The notes under the pieces: generated by a model
What the model was told of the DNA's origin: nothing
The model's database searches: none
Seen by the model: only the letters and a program-made list of their open reading frames with translations
Program-made: the position numbers and the translations under genes
From: Polymorphospora lycopeni
GTDB lineage: Bacteria > Actinomycetota > Actinomycetes > Mycobacteriales > Micromonosporaceae
Assembly: GCF_042237075.1 (NCBI RefSeq)
Contig: NZ_JBCGDC010000024.1
Location: forward strand, 1 to 64,000
Reading direction: 5' to 3'
DNA length: 64,000 nucleotides
Shown: piece by piece, positions 39,194 through 47,937 of the stretch
Position numbering within the stretch: position 1 is the stretch's first letter
Layout: each line of letters starts with the position of its first letter

Positions 39194-39380
39194 GTCCGAT
39201 GCGGTTCCCGCTGTTGGAGGCGGGCAAACCGGGCCCGGCCCCGGACGGCAAGGCGCCGGGGCCGCTGCCGGCCGGCCGTCCATCGGGGAGGACGACGACC
39301 TTCCGGCAAGCGACCCCGGCGGGTCCAGGAGGGGAATTGGAAACGAGGGGTGGGAGGGACGGAGAGGGGATTGGACGGCG

Positions 39381-39524
39381 TCAGGTGAAGAGGCTGACGC
39401 CGCCCGGGCCGACGAGCAGCCCGACGATGATGAGGACGATGCCCCACAGGATCTGCCGCCGGAAGAGCGCGAGTACGCCGGCGACGACCAGTACCACTGC
39501 GAGAATCCAGAGAATCAGGTCCAT
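39381..39524 (-). CDS. GPGG-motif small membrane protein
   Basis: 47 residues, ATG 39524 to TGA 39381. Two hydrophobic helices (MDLILWILAVVLVVAGVLAL and ILWGIVLIIVGLLVGPGG) are joined by FRRQ, and the protein ends VGPGGVSLFT. The GPGG motif near the C-terminus defines a family of tiny actinomycete membrane proteins of unknown role. It lies between the TspO gene and the phosphoesterase operon on the same strand. Confidence 0.85.
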   Translation of the reverse strand: MDLILWILAVVLVVAGVLALFRRQILWGIVLIIVGLLVGPGGVSLFT

Positions 39525-39566
39525 GGCGGCGGATTACCCGACCGCCCAGCGCCGGAAACCCGCCGG

Positions 39567-40289
39567 TCAGTGACCCTGGTCGCCCACGTGGAAGACGCTG
39601 TACGCCTGCTTGATCACCGGATGGGCGACGTTGCGGACCCGTACCCCGCCCGGCGTGGTGCCGCGTTCGCTGCCGGAGTGCGCGTGCCCGTGGATCGCCA
39701 GCGCCGTCGGCGCCGCATCGATCGCCTGACCCAGCAGGTACGACCCCAGGAACGGGTAGATCTCCGGCGGTTCGCCGGCCAGCGTCTCCGGCACCGGCGC
39801 GTAGTGGGTGAGCGCCACCCGGATGTCGCACCGCAGCCCGATCAGCGCGGCCGCGAGGCTGTCGGCGCTGTCATCGGTGGTCTTTATGAACGCCTTCATC
39901 TCCGGCTCGCCGAAGGCACTGGCGCTGCGGCCGGCGAATCCGCCCCCGAACCCCTTCACCCCGGCGACCCCGAGCCGTACCCCGTCGTGCTCCACCACCG
40001 TGGCGTCGCCCTCCAGCACCAGGATGCCGGCGTCCTCCAGCACCTTCACCACCTGCGGCACCTGGTCGCAGTGGTGGTCGTGGTTGCCGAGGACGGCGAT
40101 CACCGGTACGCCGAGTCCACCGAACTCGGTGGCCACGCAGCGCGCCTCGGACTCGGTGCCGTGCCGGGTCAGATCTCCGGCGAGCAGCAGCACGTCGGCC
40201 TGCTCGGGCAGTTGGTCCAGGGCCGGGCGGAACCGGCCGACGACGTCCTCGTCCATGTGTACGTCGCCGACGGCGGCGATCCGGATCAC
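39567..40289 (-). CDS. Metallophosphoesterase (calcineurin-like)
   Basis: 240 residues from GTG 40289 with GGAGGAA upstream. The di-metal signature is complete: AVGDVHMDE, LLAGDLTRHG, AVLGNHDHH, ALTHYAP and AIHGHAHSG. No signal peptide is present, so it is cytosolic. It is a class III-like small phosphoesterase of unknown substrate (nucleotide or phosphoprotein). The start overlaps the previous gene by 4 nt, so the two are translated together. Confidence 0.9.
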   Translation of the reverse strand: MIRIAAVGDVHMDEDVVGRFRPALDQLPEQADVLLLAGDLTRHGTESEARCVATEFGGLGVPVIAVLGNHDHHCDQVPQVVKVLEDAGILVLEGDATVVEHDGVRLGVAGVKGFGGGFAGRSASAFGEPEMKAFIKTTDDSADSLAAALIGLRCDIRVALTHYAPVPETLAGEPPEIYPFLGSYLLGQAIDAAPTALAIHGHAHSGSERGTTPGGVRVRNVAHPVIKQAYSVFHVGDQGH

Positions 40290-40531
40290 GGCAGTTCCTC
40301 CGCTTCGGTCGGCGCGGCGGCGCGGGTCACCCCGATGTCGGAGGCCAGCCGCAGGTCGGGGTACCGCTCCTGCACCAGGCGCAGGATCTCGTCCCGGCGT
40401 TGCGGGCTCTCCACCTCGCCGCACAGGACCAGCGTGTTGTCCCGCCGCGACGCGGTGATGCCCTGTTCGGCGATGTCGGCGTTCTCGGTCAGCAGATGTT
40501 GGATCTCGGCTTCCAGGTACTCGTCGCTCAC
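40286..40531 (-). CDS. Small BON-domain-like protein
   Basis: 81 residues. The order of helix and strands in AEIQHLLTENADIAEQGITA, NTLVLCGEVESPQRRDEILR and LRLASDIGV matches a single BON domain without membrane anchor. The usual BON glycine is present in CGEVES. BON domains bind phospholipids or assist oligomerisation. It sits between a nucleotidyltransferase-like gene (25-bp gap) and a metallophosphoesterase (4-bp overlap). Confidence 0.75.
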   Translation of the reverse strand: MSDEYLEAEIQHLLTENADIAEQGITASRRDNTLVLCGEVESPQRRDEILRLVQERYPDLRLASDIGVTRAAAPTEAEELP

Positions 40532-40556
40532 GGCTCCTCCTCGATCCGCTCGGTGT

Positions 40557-41135
40557 TCACGTCGGCACCGCCCGGTCGGCCCCGTACGGCACCACGTCCA
40601 ACCGGTCCAGCAGCACCAGGAACGCCTCGGCGTACGGGGAGTGCTCCGTCTCCTTGCGTACCCGGTCCCAGTCGATCTGCTCCCGCAGCGAGCGGGCCAG
40701 CGGCAGTCCCCGGGCGAAGTCGCAGTAGTGCTGGGAGAAGCTGAGCAGCTTGTGCACCATCAGCTGGGTCGCGGACAGGACCGGCATCTGGATGGCGTCG
40801 ACGGGGCGTACGACGGTGTCGGTGAACGTCTCGTCGGTGACCGGGGTTTCGATCGGCCGGTGGATCAGGTCCACCATCCGGCCTTCGTCGTAGACCTTGA
40901 CGAGCCAGTCCTCCGGCGGACGCTCCGCGGTGAATCCGGCCTCGACGAGCGCCTCCAGGCAGCGCTCGACGTCCTGTTCCCGGATCAGGAAGTCGACGTC
41001 GTGGTCGCTGGAATGGCCCCCGTGGGCATACACCGCGAAGCTGCCACCGAGCGCGAACGGCACGTCGGACTGTTTCAGTACGGCGGCTACGCGTTTGAGG
41101 GTGTTGAGAAGGCCCTCGTCCACGCGGTGAGACAT
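40557..41135 (-). CDS. Nucleotidyltransferase family protein
   Basis: 192 residues from ATG 41135 with CGGGAGA upstream. The nucleotidyltransferase fold is marked by FALGGSFAVYAHGGHSSDHDVDFLI (GGS helix and the DxD-like pair), then a conserved-looking MVDLIHRPIE. The middle helical part, ATQLMVHKLLSFSQHYCDF, fits the MNT/DUF6036-like families. The transferred group is unknown; some relatives modify drugs or proteins. It is the first gene of a three-gene unit. Confidence 0.8.
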   Translation of the reverse strand: MSHRVDEGLLNTLKRVAAVLKQSDVPFALGGSFAVYAHGGHSSDHDVDFLIREQDVERCLEALVEAGFTAERPPEDWLVKVYDEGRMVDLIHRPIETPVTDETFTDTVVRPVDAIQMPVLSATQLMVHKLLSFSQHYCDFARGLPLARSLREQIDWDRVRKETEHSPYAEAFLVLLDRLDVVPYGADRAVPT

Positions 41136-41294
41136 GGCGGTCTCCCGTGGGTAGGTGTCTGTTGAAGGTCTACCGGTACCCGACCGTCGGCCCGCTGACA
41201 CCTGGGCAGGGGCTCAGGAGCGCATTCCCCGTACGGCCCGGGGCTAACCCGCCCGGCCCCGGACCGGCCCTTCCGGTCGGCGGTGACCAGCCGG

Positions 41295-42095
41295 TCACCG
41301 CCCGCCGTACCCGTCGTCGAGGTGACCGCGCAGCTTGACCAGGGCCCGGGCCAGCAGCCGCGAGACGTGCATCTGCGATACGCCGATCCGGTCGGCGATC
41401 TGCGACTGGGTGAGGTTGCCGTAGAACCGCATGGTGAGGATCTGCTGCTCGCGCAGGTCGAGGGAGGCCAGCGCCGGGCCCAGCGCGACCCGCAGCTCGG
41501 CGAGGGCGAGTTCGTCGTCCTCGCCGCCGAGCAGGTCGCCGAGCTCGGCGGCACCCTCGGTGTCGTTGGTCGGGGTGGACAGCGAGACGGTGTTGTAGGC
41601 GCGGGCCCCCTCCAGGCCCTCCAGCACCTCTTCCTCGGTGATGCCGAGGTGCCGGGCGAGGTCGGCCACGGTGGGCACCCGGCCGAGCCGCTGCGGCAGC
41701 GTCTCGGTGGCCTCCGAGATCACGATCCGCAGTTCCTGGATGCGGCGGGGCACCCGGACGTCCCAGGTGCGGTCCCGGAAGTGGCGTTTGATCTCCCCGA
41801 CGACGGTCGGGATCGCGAACCCGGCGAACTCCACCCCGCGCCCCGGATCGAACCGGTCCACCGCCTTGATCAGCCCGACCGTGGCGGTCTGGACCAGGTC
41901 GTCGACGGGCTCGCCGCGGCCGGCGAACCGGCCGGCGAGGTGCTGGGCCAGCGGCAGCCACTGCTCGATGGCCTCGGCCCGCAGACGGGGGCGGAGCGGA
42001 TCGTCGGGCGCGAGTGCGTGCAGTTCGCCGAGGAGCGCCGAGGCTCGTTCGTCGAATTCGCGTTCGGCTGTGGTGCGGACATGTGTGCTGCCCAC
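41295..42095 (-). CDS. SigB/SigF/SigG-type RNA polymerase sigma factor
   Basis: 266 residues from GTG 42095 with GGGGAGG upstream. Region 2 includes DDLVQTATVGLIKAVDRFD and GVEFAGFAIPTVVGEIKRHF; region 3 DRTWDVRVPRRIQELRIVI; region 4 REQQILTMRFYGNLTQSQIA with the HTH RIGVSQMHVSRLLARALVKL. This is the stress/sporulation sigma family that in actinomycetes is controlled by anti-sigma and anti-anti-sigma proteins. No such partner is adjacent, although the PP2C phosphatase at 22637-23767 is of the class that acts on them. Confidence 0.95.
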   Translation of the reverse strand: MGSTHVRTTAEREFDERASALLGELHALAPDDPLRPRLRAEAIEQWLPLAQHLAGRFAGRGEPVDDLVQTATVGLIKAVDRFDPGRGVEFAGFAIPTVVGEIKRHFRDRTWDVRVPRRIQELRIVISEATETLPQRLGRVPTVADLARHLGITEEEVLEGLEGARAYNTVSLSTPTNDTEGAAELGDLLGGEDDELALAELRVALGPALASLDLREQQILTMRFYGNLTQSQIADRIGVSQMHVSRLLARALVKLRGHLDDGYGGR

Positions 42096-42221
42096 TGGAG
42101 GCCTCCCCTGCGCCAGATTGCACCCATCTTAAGACGATAAATTGGTGAATACCGGCAAAAGTACCGTGTCTTTGCCCTGCACAATCGCTTTTCGTCCCGA
42201 CGTCCGCGTGCGTCCGCCCGG

Positions 42222-42227
42222 TACCGT
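42222..42227 (+). promoter_or_regulatory. TANNNT -10 box for leaderless kinase mRNA
   Basis: TACCGT ends 8 nt before GTG 42236 and there is no Shine-Dalgarno sequence, which favours this GTG over the TTG at 42227. Confidence 0.5.
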
Positions 42228-42235
42228 TGCGGACT

Positions 42236-42991
42236 GTGGCCCCGGTACGAGAGCACCACAGCACGAGTGGGAACGACGCGGGCACCACCCGCAGGCCGCG
42301 CGCGATCGCGTTGGTCGGCATCGATGGTTCGGGCAAGACGACCCAGGCGCACCAACTCGCCGCGCTGCTGACCGCGCACGGGGTGCCGGCGACCTACTGG
42401 CAGAACGCCGGCGGCCGGCGCTGGCTCGGCCGGATCGCCCGCCGGGTCGGCCGGCGCGACCCGCAGCACCTCCTCGGCCGCACCGGCCTGCTGTTCGTCG
42501 AGTCCGTGCTGCGCTGGCTCGCCATCGCCCGCGCCCTGCTGCGCTCCACGCTGCGCCGCCGGGTGGCCGTCATGGACCGCTACGCCGTCTGCCAGTACGC
42601 CAGCATCCGGGCCCACGGCGGGCACCGGTCGGAGGCGCTGGCCCGGGCGTTCTACCGGATCTTCCCGCCCCCGGACGTCACGTTCCTGCTCGAGGTCGAC
42701 CCGGCCGAGGCATACCGGCGGATCGAGACGCGCGGCACCGACCACGAGACCATGGAGTTCCTGTCCGCCTCGGTCGCCGCCTACCGGTCGCTGCCGGAGC
42801 ATCCGAGCTTCGTGGTCATCGACGCCAACGGCACGCCGGCCGAGGTCACCGCGGCGATCGTCGACCACCTCCTGGAGCGGTACCGGCCGCGTCCGGAACC
42901 GGGTGCGGCCGGAACCGTCGAAGAGGTGCCGCCGGCCGGCCCGGCGGCGCCCGGACCGGGCCTGGCCCGGATCGCTACGCGCTCGGCGTAA
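42236..42991 (+). CDS. Thymidylate-kinase-like P-loop protein
   Basis: 251 residues from GTG 42236 (leaderless). The P-loop is ALVGIDGSGKTTQAHQLAAL, and a DRY-type motif AVMDRYAVCQY and FLLEVDPAEAYRRIETRG are as in dTMP kinases. The TGLLFVESVLRWLAIARALL stretch and the lack of the usual LID arginine pattern suggest a thymidylate-kinase-like protein rather than the housekeeping Tmk. The C-terminal 30 residues are a Pro/Ala tail. The phosphoryl acceptor is uncertain. Confidence 0.8.
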   Translation: MAPVREHHSTSGNDAGTTRRPRAIALVGIDGSGKTTQAHQLAALLTAHGVPATYWQNAGGRRWLGRIARRVGRRDPQHLLGRTGLLFVESVLRWLAIARALLRSTLRRRVAVMDRYAVCQYASIRAHGGHRSEALARAFYRIFPPPDVTFLLEVDPAEAYRRIETRGTDHETMEFLSASVAAYRSLPEHPSFVVIDANGTPAEVTAAIVDHLLERYRPRPEPGAAGTVEEVPPAGPAAPGPGLARIATRSA

Positions 42992-43053
42992 CCGTTCCGC
43001 CGAGGGTGAACGGAACTGTCGCCGGCCCGCGGTCGCGGGCGAGGATCGCCCGC

Positions 43054-44064
43054 ATGCGACTTCTCATCCTCGGTGGCACCGTCTTCCTCGGCCGCGCGAT
43101 CGCCCGGCACGCCCGCGACGCCGGCCACGACGTCACCGCCGCCGCCCGCGGCGTGACCGGCACGCCCGTGGACGGGGTCCGGTTCGTCCGGGTCGACCGC
43201 GACGACCCGGACGGCCTTGCGGACCTGGACGGGACGTACGACGCCGTCGTCGACGTGTCCCGCCGGCCCAGCCACGTCCGTCATGCGGTGGCGGCGCTCG
43301 GCGACCGGATCGGGCACTGGTCGTTCGTCTCGACCGGATCGGTCTACGCCGACGCCGTGACGCCGGGGCAGCGCGCGGCGACCGCGCCGCTGGTCGATCC
43401 CGCGCCCGCCGACGTTGACGACCCGTCCGGCGACCGGATGGAGTGGTACGGCCCCTGCAAGGTCACCTGCGAGTCGATCCTGCGCGACGGGGTCGGCGCC
43501 GACCGTGCGTTCATCTGCCGGGCCGGGCTGATCGTCGGCGCGGAGGACATCAGCGACCGGTTCCCGTACTGGGTCCGGCGGCTGGCCACCGGTGGCGAGG
43601 TGCTCGCTCCCGGCACCCCCGACGAGCCGGTCCAGTTCGTCGACGTGGCCGATCTGGCGGCCTGGCTGGTCCGCGCGGCGGAGACCGGGCTCGCCGGCAC
43701 GTACGACGGTGTCGGGCCGGCGCTGCCGAGAGGCCGGTTCCTCGCCGAGGTGGCCGCCGGGCTGGGGCGGCCCGATCCGGAGCTGACCTGGGTCGACCAG
43801 GAGTTCCTGGCGAAACACGACGTACGCCCCTGGTCCGGCGAGCGGTCCCTGCCGCTGTGGCTGCCGCTGCCGGAGTACGGCGGTTTCATGTCCCGCGACG
43901 TCTCCGAGTCGCTGGCCGCCGGGCTGGCGCCCCGTCCGCTGGCCGAGACGGTGCGCGACACCCGGCAATGGATGACCGATCATCCGGATGCCGTCAAGGC
44001 GGGCGGTCTGGCCCCCGGCGAGGAGACGAAGGTCCTGCGGGAATGGCACGGACGGTTGGCGTGA
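43054..44064 (+). CDS. NAD-dependent epimerase/dehydratase family protein
   Basis: 336 residues from ATG 43054. The Rossmann motif is LILGGTVFLGRAIARHARDA, the GGTxFLG form of extended SDR proteins, then DAVVDVSRRPSHVRHAV, SFVSTGSVYAD and a YGPCKVTCE active-site Tyr/Lys (YxxxK with Tyr-Gly-Pro-Cys-Lys). The C-terminal half carries substrate-binding segments (FVDVADLAAWLV). Such GGTRFLG proteins are often annotated as reductases or isoflavone-reductase-like; the substrate is unknown. The gene stands alone. Confidence 0.85.
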   Translation: MRLLILGGTVFLGRAIARHARDAGHDVTAAARGVTGTPVDGVRFVRVDRDDPDGLADLDGTYDAVVDVSRRPSHVRHAVAALGDRIGHWSFVSTGSVYADAVTPGQRAATAPLVDPAPADVDDPSGDRMEWYGPCKVTCESILRDGVGADRAFICRAGLIVGAEDISDRFPYWVRRLATGGEVLAPGTPDEPVQFVDVADLAAWLVRAAETGLAGTYDGVGPALPRGRFLAEVAAGLGRPDPELTWVDQEFLAKHDVRPWSGERSLPLWLPLPEYGGFMSRDVSESLAAGLAPRPLAETVRDTRQWMTDHPDAVKAGGLAPGEETKVLREWHGRLA

Positions 44065-44137
44065 CCGCACCCCGGCGCCGGCCGGGTGGGCGTACTTTCG
44101 CAGGTGCCGACAGTCACGGTTGACTCTCCGGCATTTG

Positions 44138-44152
44138 TGAAAGTAAGTTTCA
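44138..44152. promoter_or_regulatory. Candidate RpiR operator
   Basis: TGAAAGTAAGTTTCA is a perfect 5-bp dyad with a 5-bp centre, 4 bp before the GTG of the rpiR/murR-type gene. This position suits autorepression by the encoded regulator. Confidence 0.55.
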
Positions 44153-44155
44153 TCC

Positions 44156-45118
44156 GTGGCGAAGACTGCGAAGGTTTCTGCGACCGGTGGGGCGCGCGGT
44201 TCGACGGCCTCGGAGACGCGAGCTTCCGCGGCCCACGACACCGGTGGGCTGATCGTCCACATCAGCGGCCTGCTGCCGTCACTGTCCCCAGCCGAGCAGC
44301 GGGTCGCCCGCCTCGTGGTCGCCGACCCCGCCGACGCGGCCCGTCGTACGATCACCGACCTGGCCACGGCCGCCGAGACCTCCGAGGCGACCGTGATCCG
44401 CTTCTGCCGCTCGGTCGGCATGGAGGGCTACCCGCAGTTGCGGATCCGGCTCGCCGCCGAGGCGGCCCGCCGGATCGAGCCCCCGGACGCCCGCGTCGTC
44501 GGCGGCGACATCCCGCCCGGCGCCGACCTCGCCCAGATCATCGCCACGATCGCCTTCAACGACGCCCGGGCCGTCGAGGAGACCGCCGAGCAACTCGACG
44601 CCGAGGTCTGTGAACGGGTGGTCGACGCGATCAACAACGCCGAGCGGGTCGAGATCTACGGGGCCGGCGCGAGCGGCTTCGTCGCCTCCGACTTCCAGCA
44701 GAAGTTGCACCGCATCGGCCGGACCGCCTTCCACTTCCCCGACGTGCACGCCGCCCTGACGTCGTCGGCCCTGCTCAGCCGGGGTGACGTCGCGATCGGC
44801 ATCTCGCACACCGGCACCACCTCCGACGTGATCGAGGTGCTGGAGCAGGCCCGGGCCCGGGGCGCGACGACCGTGGCGATCACCAACTTCCCCCGTTCGC
44901 CGATCACCGAGGTCGCCGACTTCGTGCTGACCACGGCCGCCCGGGAAACCACCTACCGGTCCGGCGCGATGGCCAGCCGGCTGGCGCAACTGACGATCGT
45001 CGACTGCCTCTTCGTCGGGGTGGCGGCGCGTAACCGGGCGCGGGCGAGAAAGGCACTGGAGGTGACCGCCGAAGCCGTGCAGGCACACCGGCTCGGCGGC
45101 CACCGGAGGAAGGCATGA
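44156..45118 (+). CDS. MurR/RpiR family regulator with SIS domain
   Basis: 320 residues from GTG 44156. The N-terminal HTH_6 domain is LSPAEQRVARLVVADPADAA and TDLATAAETSEATVIRFCRS. The C-terminal SIS sugar-phosphate domain has VEIYGAGASGFVASDFQQKL, VAIGISHTGTTSDVIEVLEQ and AITNFPRSPI. It precedes murQ by 115 bp on the same strand, so the natural effector is probably N-acetylmuramic acid 6-phosphate and the target is the murQ operon. A dyad lies immediately before the start. Confidence 0.93.
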   Translation: MAKTAKVSATGGARGSTASETRASAAHDTGGLIVHISGLLPSLSPAEQRVARLVVADPADAARRTITDLATAAETSEATVIRFCRSVGMEGYPQLRIRLAAEAARRIEPPDARVVGGDIPPGADLAQIIATIAFNDARAVEETAEQLDAEVCERVVDAINNAERVEIYGAGASGFVASDFQQKLHRIGRTAFHFPDVHAALTSSALLSRGDVAIGISHTGTTSDVIEVLEQARARGATTVAITNFPRSPITEVADFVLTTAARETTYRSGAMASRLAQLTIVDCLFVGVAARNRARARKALEVTAEAVQAHRLGGHRRKA

Positions 45119-45233
45119 CCCGGTCCGCACGGGCCGGTCACGGTGCCGGCCGCGGCACGGCCGGCGGGATCGGAGTCACCGTACGGCGCGGCGGACGGCC
45201 CGCCGTGCACCGGCAGCGCAGGCGGGGGATGGC

Positions 45234-46235
45234 ATGACGGCGGAACCGACCAGGCTCGATCCCATTCCCGCGCCCGGCCCGGCGCCGGCCGGCACCGAGC
45301 TCGGTGCCGCCGGTGGTGCCGAGCGGCCCCGGGCGGCCGTACGGGTCGCCGCCCCGACCGAGCGGTCCAACCCGACCAGCGTGGACCTCGACCTGATGTC
45401 GACCCGCGAGGTCCTGCGCGTGATCAACGAGGCGGACAGCCGGGTGCCGGTCGCCGTGGCGGCCGTCCACGACGAGGTCGTCACCGCTGTCGAACTCGCC
45501 GTGACCGCGCTGCGGGCCGGGCACCGGGTGCACTACTTCGGCGCGGGCACCTCCGGCCGGCTCGGCGTGCTCGACGCCGCCGAGCTGTCGCCGACCTTCA
45601 ATTCGCCGGACCACTGGTTCCGGGCCCACCTGGCCGGCGGCCCGGACGCGATGTGGCGGCCGGTGGAGGACGCCGAGGACGACGCCCCGGCCGGACACGC
45701 CGAGGCGCAGTCGGCCGTACGCGGCGGCGACCTGGTCGTCGGGCTCGCGGCGAGCGGCCGTACGCCGTACGTGCTGGGGGCGCTGCGGGCCGCCCGGGCA
45801 CTCGGCGCGTCGACGGTACTGCTGTGCGCGAACCCCGGCGCCCCGGCCGCCGGTGAGGTCGACGTCTTCATCGGGATCGACACCGGACCGGAGGTCGTCA
45901 CCGGCTCTACCCGGATGAAGGCCGCCACCGCCCAGAAACTGGTGCTCAACGCGTTCTCGACCGCCGTCATGGTGCGGCTCGGCCGGGTCTACTCCAACCT
46001 GATGATCGACATGGTGGCCACCAACGCCAAGCTCCGGGGCCGGATGATCTCCATCCTGATCGAGGCGACCGGCTGCACCGAGGACGTGGCGGAGCAGGCC
46101 CTCACCGAGGCCGACGGGGACCTGAAGGCCGCCCTGGTGTCGCTGGTGTCCGGCGCCGGCGTCGAGGATGCCCGGGCCGCCCTGGCCCGCTCCGCGCACC
46201 GGGTACGCGACGCCCTCGCCCTGCTCGCCTCCTGA
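45234..46235 (+). CDS. murQ: N-acetylmuramic acid 6-phosphate etherase
   Basis: 333 residues. The SIS-fold etherase has TERSNPTSVDLDLMSTREVL, VHYFGAGTSGRLGVLDAAEL, VVGLAASGRTPYVLGALRAA and the family signature EVVTGSTRMKAATAQKLVLN; the C-terminal UBA-like part has GCTEDVAEQALTEADGDLK. It cleaves the lactyl ether of MurNAc-6-P to GlcNAc-6-P and lactate, in cytosolic recycling of cell-wall sugar. The first 38 residues are a Pro/Ala extension before the conserved start. The RpiR regulator upstream is its probable controller. Confidence 0.96.
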   Translation: MTAEPTRLDPIPAPGPAPAGTELGAAGGAERPRAAVRVAAPTERSNPTSVDLDLMSTREVLRVINEADSRVPVAVAAVHDEVVTAVELAVTALRAGHRVHYFGAGTSGRLGVLDAAELSPTFNSPDHWFRAHLAGGPDAMWRPVEDAEDDAPAGHAEAQSAVRGGDLVVGLAASGRTPYVLGALRAARALGASTVLLCANPGAPAAGEVDVFIGIDTGPEVVTGSTRMKAATAQKLVLNAFSTAVMVRLGRVYSNLMIDMVATNAKLRGRMISILIEATGCTEDVAEQALTEADGDLKAALVSLVSGAGVEDARAALARSAHRVRDALALLAS

Positions 46236-46636
46236 CCGATTCCCGACTGATTTCGGTCTGATTTCCGCCCCGGACGGCGTCCTGTCCGGCGCATGTCAAC
46301 CCGCTGTTCTCTGCCGTCTGCGACGTTCGTCACGGCGGGAAGCGATGATCCTGCCCGATTGTTCCTTCCATGGCGGGGTACTCCAAAAGCGTGGTGAACC
46401 GGAAGCGGTAATCGAACGTGTAGCTGAGGTGACGAGGATCGCAGCCCTCCCGGTGACCAGGGTCGCTGCGCCGGCCAGTCGGTCGGTGTTGTCGTTGACC
46501 GGGGTCGCGAAGGTGGATCGCCATGCATGCGGAAGTGCCCGGCTCCGAATCGCCCTGAACGGCGACGCTGACAGCAAACGTCAATCGCGCTCTCAGCAAA
46601 TCTTCAGGCGTTCGTGACACTTTCCAATGACGAGAC
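46236..46636. other. 401-bp intergenic stretch without recognised gene
   Basis: Between murQ and the sigma-factor promoter there is no reading frame with coding character, no tRNA and no strong terminator. It is less GC-rich than its neighbours and could hold promoters or a small RNA, but nothing specific is visible. Confidence 0.5.
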
Positions 46637-46663
46637 GGAATCGCCGACACGTCTCATCTGTTG
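46637..46663 (+). promoter_or_regulatory. Sigma-R/SigH-type promoter of group 2 sigma factor
   Basis: GGAAT (46637-46641), exactly 18 bp, then GTTG (46660-46663) matches the Streptomyces sigma-R consensus GGAAT-N18-GTT. It lies 50 bp before ATG 46713. In S. coelicolor hrdD is known to be transcribed by sigma-R and sigma-E. Confidence 0.7.
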
Positions 46664-46712
46664 TGTAGGTGTCAGGACGACAGGGCACAGCAGAGGTTAC
46701 GGGGGAGGGCTG

Positions 46713-47714
46713 ATGAACGTGGAGACCAGAGGCAAGAGGGCAATCGGGGCAGACGAGGGGACCGTGGGCAACGTGGAGAAGAAGATGGTCATGCGGACCG
46801 ACGAGGTTGCCGAAGAACGCGACCTGGTCGGCGTCTACCTGCACGAGATCTCCCGGACGCCGCTGCTCGACGCGGCCACCGAGGTCAACCTCTCCAAGTC
46901 GATCGAGGCCGGCCTCTACGCGGAGCACCTGCTCGAGACCGACCGGGTGCCGGACGGGGTCGACCGCGAGGAACTGGAGCGGCTCGTCGCCGACGGCGAG
47001 CGCGCCAAGGACCTGTTCATCCGGGCCAACCTCCGGCTGGTCGTGTCGATCGCCCGGCGCTACGTGCGGTCCGGCATGCCGATGCTCGACCTCATCCAGG
47101 AAGGCAACACCGGCCTGGTCCGCGCCGTCGAGAAGTTCGACTACGAGCGCGGCTTCAAGTTCTCCACCTACGCGACGTGGTGGATCCGCCAGGCGATCAG
47201 CCGGGCCATCGCCCAGCAGGAGCGCACCGTCCGCCTGCCGGTGCACCTGGTCGAGGACGTCAACCGGATGCGTAACGTCGCCCGGCAGCTCACCCGTGAG
47301 CTGGGATCCGACCCGGAGCCGGAGCAGATCGCGGCGGCGCTCGGCGTTCCGGTCGAGCGGGTCCACGAACTCGTCCGCTGGTCGCAGGACACCGTCTCGC
47401 TGGACACCCCGGTCGGTGACGACGGCGACACCAACCTCGGCGACCTGGTCGCCGACAGCGACGCCCCGTCGCCCGAGGAGGTCGTGCTGACCGCCCTGGA
47501 GCGCCAGCGCATCGAGGGCCTGCTCAACCACCTCGACGACCGGTCGGCCGGCATCATGCGGGCCAGGTACGGCCTGGAGGACGGCCGCGAGCACTCGCTC
47601 ACCGAGGTGGCGTCGCGGTTCTCGCTCTCCCGGGAGCGGATCCGCCAGCTGGAGATCCAGGCGCTCGGCCGCCTGCGCGAGCTGGCCCGGGCCGAGGGCC
47701 TGCAAGCGGCGTAA
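46713..47714 (+). CDS. Group 2 sigma-70 factor (HrdD/SigB type)
   Basis: 333 residues from ATG 46713 with GGGGGAGGG upstream; an earlier in-frame start at 46614 overlaps the promoter. Regions: 1.2 DLVGVYLHEISRTPLLDAAT, 2 ANLRLVVSIARRYVRSGMPM with MLDLIQEGNTGLVRAVEKFD, FKFSTYATWWIRQAISRAIA, and 4.2 SLTEVASRFSLSRERIRQLE. It lacks the long N-terminal 1.1 region of the principal HrdB, so it is a group 2 factor with the same promoter preference. Redox and envelope stress control is suggested by the sigma-R-type promoter. Confidence 0.95.
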   Translation: MNVETRGKRAIGADEGTVGNVEKKMVMRTDEVAEERDLVGVYLHEISRTPLLDAATEVNLSKSIEAGLYAEHLLETDRVPDGVDREELERLVADGERAKDLFIRANLRLVVSIARRYVRSGMPMLDLIQEGNTGLVRAVEKFDYERGFKFSTYATWWIRQAISRAIAQQERTVRLPVHLVEDVNRMRNVARQLTRELGSDPEPEQIAAALGVPVERVHELVRWSQDTVSLDTPVGDDGDTNLGDLVADSDAPSPEEVVLTALERQRIEGLLNHLDDRSAGIMRARYGLEDGREHSLTEVASRFSLSRERIRQLEIQALGRLRELARAEGLQAA

Positions 47715-47750
47715 CAGATCCGGCCACCCCGTACGGTCAAGCGGCCCGGG

Positions 47751-47922
47751 CACCCCCCGGGGGGTGGCGGCCGCGGAGGGCGGTGAAACCCACCCCCCCC
47801 GGGGGGGGGGGCGCCGGGGGGGGGGGGGCCCCCCCCCCCCGCCGGGGGGGGGGGGGGCCCCCCCCCCCCCGGCGCCCCCCCCCCCGGGGGGGGGGGGGGC
47901 GCCCCCCCCGGGGGGGGGGCCG
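47751..47922. other. Artefactual G/C homopolymer tract
   Basis: Alternating runs of 7-16 G and C, such as repeated CCCCCCCCCC and GGGGGGGGGG, fill the space between the convergent sigma-factor and glycosylase genes. Real bacterial DNA of this kind is very unlikely. The region is probably a strong bidirectional terminator hairpin that was mis-sequenced or mis-assembled. No gene should be called here. Confidence 0.8.
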
Positions 47923-47937
47923 GCCCGCTTCGTGCGT

